Shown piece after piece: positions 26,053 through 32,464 of a DNA stretch of 32,464 nt. The first letter of the stretch is position 1, and every line of letters begins with the position of its first letter. The notes under the pieces are model-generated. The model was not told the DNA's origin. It did no database searches and saw nothing but the letters and a program-made list of their open reading frames with translations. Made by a program: the position numbers and the translations under genes. The DNA comes from Globomyces pollinis-pini (Eukaryota > Chytridiomycota > Chytridiomycetes > Rhizophydiales > Globomycetaceae): NCBI GenBank assembly GCA_025399215.1, contig MU621287.1, positions 1 to 32,464 on the forward strand, written 5' to 3'.

Positions 26053-26143
26053 TTGTGATTCAAAAAAACTTCAAAAGGTTAAAAAATTTGGAAACAAAGT
26101 GGCGTAAAAAAATCACAAAAAAATAGTTTAAAAAAAGAGTCTA

Positions 26144-27715
26144 TTATGGTGTATCTAAAGATACAAAAGAATCACAAGTATAATAAGCTGATTCATCCCC
26201 ACTTCGAATATCAGTTGGCATATCAACACTCTCTTCAATAATCATCGACGGTTTTTTAAGAGTCATATATGGATTCTTGTCATTGAAATAATTTAATTGT
26301 CTTTCAATCATATTCATTCGATTAGAATTCATATGAAATTCATCAGTTGAGCTATTATTGGTGTACTGAAATGATGAATAATCTTCAATACTCTGGTTTT
26401 GTATTCCATCTTTCAATCTTTGTTCATTAGACTGCCCATCCATCATTGAAAGTCCAACACCAGCTTCAGATATAATCGAACCATTAACAGTACAGTTAAC
26501 AATTTCAGTTGTAGAATCCAATTTTTTAAAAATAGGTTTCTGAAAATTAGAATACTTTACAGTCGATGTAGAATGAGTACCAGATAATATAGATTTGTTT
26601 TTTGAACTGTAACAGTAACCACCAATACCGCTATTTTTGTCACTATCGTCACTATGGGCACTTCCTGTCTGTTTAAGATCTTTAGGTTGTGAAGATTGCT
26701 TGTGATGTGCAAATTTCCGATGAGGTAATGCGGGATCGTTTGTTGAGGAATAAACATATGATTCAACTAAACACTCATCCAATTGGTTTCTTGGGTGCTT
26801 TGGGAGTGTATTTACAGTCATATCCAATGCATTTGGTCGAAATTCTCGTTGTGATATATTTCTCGGAGGTATTGCATAGATTGGTACTCTGGGTGGTACA
26901 TTTATGTTTGTGTGTTTATCCAGTACAGTCGGATTCTGATTTGTATTTTGATGTTCAAACGTATTTGTCACTTTAAAGTCTTGTGATATGGAAAGAGGTA
27001 CTGTAGATTGTATCATGGCAAGTCGTTGTTCAGGTGGTTCCTTCAAAAACTTGACTTGTGAAGGATGAATATCTGATACTTCTCTAGATTTTTGTGTTTG
27101 ATCAACATTTCTTTGTTTAGTATTGGTACAATCTGCTATCCTGTTTGATGGGTTCAGAGTTCTTGAATCCTTTACTCTTGGTGGATCACCATCATCTTTC
27201 AAAACCACAATAGTAGGATTCACTTGAGTTTGATCTTGATTCGTTTGATCCATAATCTTTTGTATTATAATAGTATCTTTTGATGATACTTTATACAAGA
27301 TAAAGGTTGCAATGGAACAAAACAAACCAGCAAGAATTAAAAACAATACAATTAAATAATTATCAACTAATCCTTTTCTATTATCACCATCACTTGTTGA
27401 AATAATATCCGTCACTTTCATGATACTTGTTGTAACAGTTGGTATCCAATTTACTTGTGTCTTTGATTGATCAGGAAAACATTTAATTCGAGATAGATTT
27501 GGAAAGTTTGAACAGAATTGAAATGATATGGGTAAATAATCAGTTGATTTAAAACATAAACAATATTGATTTTGTAAATATGTTAAATTGAATTTGGGAT
27601 ATTCGGTAATGAACTGTCGACAAGTCATGGTAGGATTCTTGATTGTAATGATACTATCACATACTTGTGCTTGAATGGATAAACATAACATTGTTAGAAT
27701 CGTTATCGTTTTCAT
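26144..27715 (-). CDS. Single-pass membrane protein with six-cysteine ectodomain and long cytoplasmic tail (long paralogue)
   Basis: Single exon, 523 residues. Signal peptide 1 to about 16 (MKTITILTMLCLSIQA). Ectodomain Cys at 19, 32, 52, 54, 68 and 79 match the short paralogue (C-x12-C-x18/19-C-x-C-x13-C-x10/12-C), with FNLTYLQNQYCLC. A transmembrane helix lies at about 118-141 (YLIVLFLILAGLFCSIATFI). The tail of about 380 residues is polar and disordered, rich in Ser, Asn, Gln and Thr, with several Tyr near the end (ESAYYTCDSFVSL). It could be a signalling tail. It is tandem with the short paralogue (91 bp between coding regions). A TTTTATA/TATAAAA box at 27733-27739 lies just upstream. No kinase or known intracellular domain is present. 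Confidence 0.75.
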   Translation of the reverse strand: MKTITILTMLCLSIQAQVCDSIITIKNPTMTCRQFITEYPKFNLTYLQNQYCLCFKSTDYLPISFQFCSNFPNLSRIKCFPDQSKTQVNWIPTVTTSIMKVTDIISTSDGDNRKGLVDNYLIVLFLILAGLFCSIATFILYKVSSKDTIIIQKIMDQTNQDQTQVNPTIVVLKDDGDPPRVKDSRTLNPSNRIADCTNTKQRNVDQTQKSREVSDIHPSQVKFLKEPPEQRLAMIQSTVPLSISQDFKVTNTFEHQNTNQNPTVLDKHTNINVPPRVPIYAIPPRNISQREFRPNALDMTVNTLPKHPRNQLDECLVESYVYSSTNDPALPHRKFAHHKQSSQPKDLKQTGSAHSDDSDKNSGIGGYCYSSKNKSILSGTHSTSTVKYSNFQKPIFKKLDSTTEIVNCTVNGSIISEAGVGLSMMDGQSNEQRLKDGIQNQSIEDYSSFQYTNNSSTDEFHMNSNRMNMIERQLNYFNDKNPYMTLKKPSMIIEESVDMPTDIRSGDESAYYTCDSFVSLDTP

Positions 27716-27966
27716 TCAAGTCTCTCTTCTGGTTTTATAGCTGGTTGTAAATCGATTAGGTTTTCAGAATCTTCAAGTTTAAAAAGTTTATAGGAGTTTG
27801 AGTAAAAATTGGGTTGAATGTTTGTTTGGATCAAACTCAGCCGTGTGTGTAACACAGATCAAAAAGGATGAACAATTAAACTAGTCCAAGCATCACAAAT
27901 GAATCAAATAAAAGATATAATTAAACCGTTTCTAATTTTATATAAATAAAAAAGTTTAGAATCTCC
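27716..27966. other. Intergenic region
   Basis: The region is 251 bp between the MATE gene 3' end and the long six-cysteine gene. It contains TATAAAA (minus strand) at 27733-27739. I see nothing else. Confidence 0.4.
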
Positions 27967-29664
27967 TTAATCTTCTTCGTTATAGATGCTAAGATACTCT
28001 GATGAATGAGATCTGACTAAAGCTAATGCTCGTTGTGCTTGAACGTTCCAATCCGTCTTCCAGATAATATAGTATAATGCTACCAAAGACACAAATGTCT
28101 CACCAACAATTAATCCTATCCATAGCCCATTCAATCCCATATTGTATTTGAAAGTCAATAAACCTCCTAAAGGTAATCCTATGGCATAGTATCTAATATA
28201 AAAATATTCTAGTCATTACCCTACGACATTAATTATCCCTCCTAGTTTTTGTTGTCCACATCCTCTCAAGATACCCCCAGCAACAGCTATACATTTTAAA
28301 AAATATACTAACATACCACAAAGACCATCAGTCAGTTGAAATAAGGCAGCAATAGGCAATACATTGGCAACTAATCGAACAACATGTTCATCAGATGTAT
28401 ACAAGTATCCCCATACATCTTTTACAATCACTAGAACGATTAAATTGGATGTTGCTAGCGTTGATGCAAGGATGTATGAAGTAGCAGCCACGGTTTTGGA
28501 AGCAACAGGTTGGTTTGCTCCTAAAGAATTTCTAATATAAATAAGCAACCTAAAACATTACCCTATTCTAGTAGCTGTGGCAATTGACAACCCAAGTGGT
28601 ACACAGAAAAATAATGAACCAGTATTCAATACCACCGTTTGGGCTGCCAAAATATCATCGCCCAATAAACCAGCCGCCAAAGCAACAATTTCAAAAGCCC
28701 ACCTAAACAGTTAGCAATTAAATTTAAATACCATTCCGAACAAGTCATCAATATTCCAGGCACTCCCAACTTTACAAAACTATAAATTTGTTTCCAATCC
28801 ATAGATTCTTTCCAAGCGAATCCACCCCAACACTCATACCCTTCAATAAACTTGATGTATAGTATAGTCAAGCCAAAGATCAAACAATTTGTTATTGAAG
28901 TAGCGATAGGTGCACCAATAATCCCAATTGAATATTTGGACCACACTAAAAGCCATTGTAAAAACATATTAACAGGAGATGCAACTAGCATAATATAAAG
29001 GTTTGGTTTCATGATCCCTAGTTTAAGATATCAACGTAATCATACCTTGACATTGAAGATATCGTTGACAACAATCAGTAAATAAGTATGGCAACAATCC
29101 AGGAATCATCCAAGCTGCAAAAATTCCAGATAATCTAGATATTTCAGCATCTTGACCAAGTAATAATAAGATAGGTTCAGTATATAGCCACAATCCAATA
29201 ATTGGAATAGCCATCAATGAGTTTACGATAAACCCTCTCTGTAAATGTTTTCCAAGTGCATGAGGATCTGGTGAACCAGTAAACGCCTGTGAACATAAAG
29301 TATCTAACGCTGAATTCATTCCTGAACCTAATGAAAATCTAATATTAACAAATAAAACGAATTACCCAGTGACATTACATAACATAGTAGTTAATGCTGA
29401 TGCTGCTAGATATTTTGTACCAAAATGGCCTAAAGAAAAGACACTTTACAATTTAATGAATATAACTTACGAGGCAACATTTATAGAATATTTGACCACA
29501 TAACTTGTTAAAACAGGCCAAGCTAATTTCCCCAAAGTATGAGTTTCTTTCATGATAGATTTAAAATTCATATGTTGAATATCTGAATGATCTGGTTGAT
29601 ATGAAAGAGAATCATTAGGTAATAAAGGGGAAGATTCTGTAGGATTTGAATGAATTTCTGGCAT
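27967..29664 (-). CDS. MATE family multidrug/metabolite exporter
   Basis: Eight exons on the complement: 29471-29664, 29366-29443, 29046-29338, 28732-29017, 28562-28702, 28317-28531, 28220-28286 and 27967-28192; introns of 27, 27, 28, 29, 30, 30 and 27 nt; 499 residues. MATE proteins export cationic organics using a proton or sodium gradient, at the plasma or vacuolar membrane. About 12 membrane helices are predicted. Family blocks: VASVFSLGHFGTKYLAASAL, NVTGFSLGSGMNSALDTLCS, QAF, RYLQCQGIMKPNLYIM, CSEWWAFEIVALAAGLLG, ATRIGNSLGANQP and GGILRGCGQQKLGGIINVVG, then YYAIGLPLG. It is closest in type to fungal and plant eukaryotic MATEs such as yeast ERC1. The intron at 28287-28316 is a multiple of three without stops. 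The N-terminal 40 residues are a polar tail. Confidence 0.93.
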
Positions 29665-29857
29665 TTTTAGTATCTATTGTTTTTAATAGAAAAGGAAAAT
29701 AAAAAAAGGTTGGGCTTTAAATACTTTATTATATTTCTTTTTTCAAGATTGTTTCATTTGATCTATCAAATGACTCATTGATGTCCATATGATAGAACAC
29801 GGTATTTTAGGGTCATTTTATAAATCATTCAAGTAAATGAACTAATACATCAATGGT
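29665..29857. other. Divergent intergenic region
   Basis: The region is 193 bp between the MATE start and a possible small gene. It is AT-rich with no feature that I can support. Confidence 0.4.
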
Positions 29858-30157
29858 ATGGTTGTCTTTGTGTTCACTTGCGCTAATATGGAAAGTTTTA
29901 TTAAATTCACGAGTTATTGGTACTTTCTTGATTATAATCAATTAGAACTATCTAGTCAAAAAGAATTATTAATGGTTAAAATATCACTCTCCATTTCACA
30001 TTTGTTAGAAACTTCATCATGTGAATATTAACACCAAGGGGAAATTGACATAATCTATGGACAATTATATCATCTACTTGAATACTTCAAAAACCGGTGT
30101 CTTTTCACGCTTGGAATGACACGGATAAGTGAAAGGTATCAATTTATTGGTGTTTGA
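29858..30157 (+). CDS. Possible small gene with an 18-nt intron or in-frame stop
   Basis: From ATG 29858 (or 29888, same frame) the frame is open to a single TAA at 30028-30030. The same frame then continues for about 40 codons (YGQLYHLLEYFKNRCLF) to TGA 30155-30157. The 18-nt segment 30021-30038 (GTGAATATTAACACCAAG) has a GT donor, an ATTAAC branch-like motif and an AG acceptor. Its removal deletes the stop and keeps the frame, giving 93 residues. The product would be helical, with SQKELLMVKISLSISHLLE. No family is recognised. If the segment is not an intron, this is a pseudogene with one nonsense mutation. Confidence 0.4.
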
Positions 30158-30219
30158 ATGGATTTGAAACTTTTCTTAATGTTCACAATTGTGTCTAATG
30201 AAATGATCTGATGATAATC

Positions 30220-30883
30220 TTATCCTGCACCATAGTTACGTTGACGTACAATTCTATTGTACAGATTAAAACAAAGACCAAAATATTTTTTGATAATCAT
30301 AGTTGGCTTTGATTCAGTAGAGTGCTCATCGGAATCATCAATACCATTCGTATCTTTGAAATGAACATGTTTAATGACTAGCGACAGCTTAGAAACATCA
30401 GTCTTTGTATCCTCTGACGTGGTAGTGTTATGTAAAGATGGACCTCTGTCATCCATTTCAAGGTGTATAGTTTCGTCCCAGAATGAATTTGCGTTCTGGA
30501 CCTATAAGGAAATAAATTAAGGAATATGAAATTAAACTCACTTGCATTTTCTTATATTTTTTAGAATGTCGAATCATAAGATACATTCGCTGTTTTTTTT
30601 CAATCTCATCGGCACTCTCAGCTGGGGGTAAGGTAGATAGAATTTGATCAATGATTGGATCATGAATTATTACTGGTGAATGTGGAAGAAGTTTCAAATC
30701 TTCCACTGATGATTGTTTAGAAGACGGTTGCTGTAGCAAATCTGAGTCGGGGTTACACATAATCTGTATTGGTTTAAATCCAATTTGAATAACTATTTGT
30801 ATCTGAGGACTTTCATTTATCCATTGCTGGCGAAACCGTGGGAAATAACGAAAATCTATCTGTTTCATCACCAGATCAGTCAT
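30220..30883 (-). CDS. Protein with a possible C2-like region
   Basis: Model: complement of 30542-30883 and 30220-30501 with a 40-nt phase-0 intron (30502-30541); 207 residues. The joined sequence VQNANSFWDETIHLEMDD, followed by LSLVIKHVHFKD, resembles the NPxWxExF... region of C2 domains, which bind phospholipids. The N-terminal part (MTDLVMKQIDFRYFPRF) and the Ser/Pro-rich middle are not recognised. The intron has a GTGAGT donor and TTATAG acceptor and is needed to exit the first frame. The C-terminus is basic. The C2 reading is tentative, as the Asp calcium loops are not clear. Confidence 0.5.
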
Positions 30884-31553
30884 ATCTATAACATGATGTT
30901 TAAACTGATTTTATGAAATCCTAAAGTACAAACAAACCGTGGAACTTAACTCATTTTGAGTCATAATTATGTCAGAATCCTAATGGATTGGGTTTGGTAA
31001 GGTTTCTGGTAAGTAAGTGTACGTGTCGAAATCATTATTATTATTGTGATGTCAACAATGGATCTAATCTAATATTAGATTAAATGACTAGATTCAGTTG
31101 AGGTGTCTAATTCTAATCTATCTAATAGTTTCTAACCTAATAACAGATTTGCTCAAACGGGTTAACCAAAATTCTTTGCGTTTTGGACAATCACATTAAA
31201 TTATTAACATTTGGATGTACTACCTTTGCCCAATGTTATAGTAATTGGGTTCTTGTATCATCACCCCTTTGAGTCATTCATGGGCTGATTCATTACGTTA
31301 CGTGCATATATCTAAGATCACATTTGTTTGTAATTAGGATTGCCTAAAGAATTATATTATCTGCATGGGTTTTAGAGATTATTAATTTACTTTGCTATTT
31401 ATTATTATTCATAAGATCCATCTTCTTTTTGGTTAAAACTGACTTTCCTGGAAGTGATGTATCCTAAATCCTTCTTTGTGCACAAGGAGGTTATTTTTTG
31501 CTGAAGAAATGAATTGAGTTTTTCCACAATGCTTGAATCAGATTCTTCCAGAT
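30884..31553. other. Intergenic region
   Basis: The region is 670 bp without a supported gene. It is AT-rich, with short ATTATTATT runs near 31038 and repeated TCTAATCTAAT-like words around 31070-31125. No RNA gene or long repeat is seen. Confidence 0.4.
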
Positions 31554-31836
31554 TTAGCTATTTATTTGCCAATCATCAAGCATCATTTTCCAAAAACCCT
31601 CTTCGCGCATTTGGCGACGTAATTTATCCTTATCAAAACTAGGTTTTTCTGTTTGTAATGGTTTGTAAAGTGATTTAATCAGGGATTTTAATCTATTGAG
31701 TATTGAAGACTTTTGATATTTTTCAATTATTAAAGTAAGAAAGGAAGCTTCAGTTATAAGATCGCAGTTGACTTCGGAATGCATGTCTGTGCTAAAGCTT
31801 ATTGAATGTCTTTTTATATGCTTCTAATTTATCCAT
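31554..31836 (-). pseudogene. Small protein, frame interrupted near its N-terminus
   Basis: The intact frame from ATG 31784 encodes 76 residues, charged and helical, ending REEGFWKMMLDDWQINS. Upstream, ATG 31836 opens a second frame, MDKLEAYKKTFNKL, that stops at 31792-31794. A single-base difference in the TTT run there would fuse the two into one product of about 94 residues. No GT-AG intron is possible in the gap. Either the gene starts at 31784 with an upstream ORF, or it carries a one-base frameshift or sequence error. The family is not recognised. Confidence 0.45.
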
Positions 31837-31921
31837 TGATGGGTCCTTTTCGACCCCCAATTTTCCTGTGCGGATATACGATTCCTCCCCACAAATGTCA
31901 TTAAAAAAATATCCGTTTCGT

Positions 31922-32229
31922 CACCACAGGCATCATATTTAGAACGAATCCTAAATTGGGTGATTGAATTCGATTTCGAACAATGTACAAATGATCCTTT
32001 AAACACAAATAGAATAGCTTTGTGTTTGTCCGAAGACATGATCAGACAACGAGTAGACGTGTTTGGTTACAAGATACGCTTGAATCTGGCAGTAAGATAT
32101 TCAATATTTCAACTTACATTAAAGCTTCGCCTCATTGATGCTCCTAGTTCATTCTACTCTTCATTTTCTTTTGTTTATTATTTTTCTTTTGTTTTTTACA
32201 TTCTGGTCACCGTTATTTATTGTCCTTGA
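31922..32229 (+). CDS. Possible exon(s) on the plus strand, start not found
   Basis: A frame without an upstream ATG reads convincingly as protein between an acceptor-like CACAG (31924-31928) and a GTAAG donor at 32091. It includes the stretch SEDMIRQRVDVFGYKIRLNL. Removing 33 nt (32091-32123, GTAAGAT to TTAAAG) keeps the frame to TGA 32227-32229, with a hydrophobic aromatic-rich end. The opposite strand also has an open frame here (31824-32039, MSSDKHKAILFVF), so the coding strand is uncertain. Confidence 0.3.
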
Positions 32230-32331
32230 TAAAACAGATGATATTAGTTTGTACAAAATGTAACGTTGACGTAATAGGTTTCTACAATATCTCAAGCCAT
32301 GTCCAATATCTTTGATTTATATTGTTTTTTA

Positions 32332-32464
32332 TTAGTTATTCGTGTATTTGACGTTGTAATTTATCAAATGGGTCTTTGGATCAACAACTACTTGTACCAG
32401 TTGGGAAGTTTGTACAGTATTTGACTCTGTGACGTTCAACTGTAGAAATGGATTTTTCCATTTT
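32332..32464 (-). CDS. C-terminal end of an unidentified protein (5' beyond window)
   Basis: On the minus strand one frame is open from the window edge to TAA at 32332-32334, giving the last 43 residues (FLQLNVTESNTVQTSQLVQV, then a short end YTNN). The alternating hydrophobic pattern suggests beta strands. It is too short to assign. Confidence 0.4.
   Translation of the reverse strand, partial: KWKNPFLQLNVTESNTVQTSQLVQVVVDPKTHLINYNVKYTNN

Noticed and set aside
28532..28561. Internal AG|GT in a MATE intron as a possible two-unit array
   Set aside because: The pieces would be 12 and 18 nt, below the unit size seen elsewhere. A single 30-nt intron is sufficient.
31824..32039. Minus-strand 71-codon frame beginning MSSDKHKAILFVF
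   Set aside because: It overlaps an equally plausible plus-strand frame and has no homology that I can recognise. The plus frame has better splice-site context.
1..32464. tRNA, rRNA, transposase or viral genes
   Set aside because: None was recognised on either strand. No cloverleaf-like or transposase motif was seen by eye.

Overview
This is an AT-rich eukaryotic nuclear window, gene-dense, with genes on both strands and very short spliceosomal introns. Nearly every intron I could place by restoring a protein family reading frame is 23-40 nt long (most 25-30), starts GTA/GTT/GTG, ends AG and carries a TTAAY or CTAAY branch-like motif near its 3' end. The gene content (fungalysin M36 peptidases, a DUF4246 protein, fungal-like V-ATPase subunit c, FIS1, RIB7 with standard code) points to an early-diverging, probably zoosporic or Cryptomycota-like fungus. 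The arginine kinase fits a lineage near the base of the opisthokonts. I cannot name the species.

Layout. 1-1.6 kb: the end of a truncated gene, a long inverted repeat and decayed fragments. 1.6-5.3 kb: RIB7 (riboflavin reductase) head-to-head with a BLOC-1 subunit 1 homologue, then an arginine kinase with a hydrophobic C-terminal tail and a small helical protein. 5.5-17 kb: three fungalysin metalloproteases (two plus, one minus) interleaved with a HEAT-repeat/DUF4246 fusion and a seven-helix membrane protein. The first two proteases share a near-identical propeptide tract, best read as recent gene conversion. 17.4-20.5 kb: a type II membrane glycosyltransferase that joins a GT34-like and a GT25-like domain, then a beta-hydroxyacid dehydrogenase. 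20.8-23.6 kb: V-ATPase subunit c (minus) and a PfkB-type sugar-phosphate kinase (plus), divergently arranged. 23.6-25.3 kb: small genes and FIS1. 25.4-27.7 kb: two tandem single-pass membrane proteins with a shared six-cysteine ectodomain. 28-29.7 kb: a MATE transporter. 29.8 kb to the end: small, partial or broken genes.

The most striking observation is in the V-ATPase c and sugar-kinase genes. Four of their intron positions are occupied by back-to-back arrays of 3, 5, 3 and 3 intron-sized units. Each unit is 25-31 nt, starts GT, ends AG and directly abuts the next unit (AG|GT with no exon between). Removing the whole array restores the conserved protein exactly in each case. This looks like a miniature recursive-splicing or tandem intron-gain system, and all four arrays lie within 2 kb in two adjacent genes.

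All spliced models were assembled by hand from reading frame, splice dinucleotides and remembered family motifs. No database search was possible.
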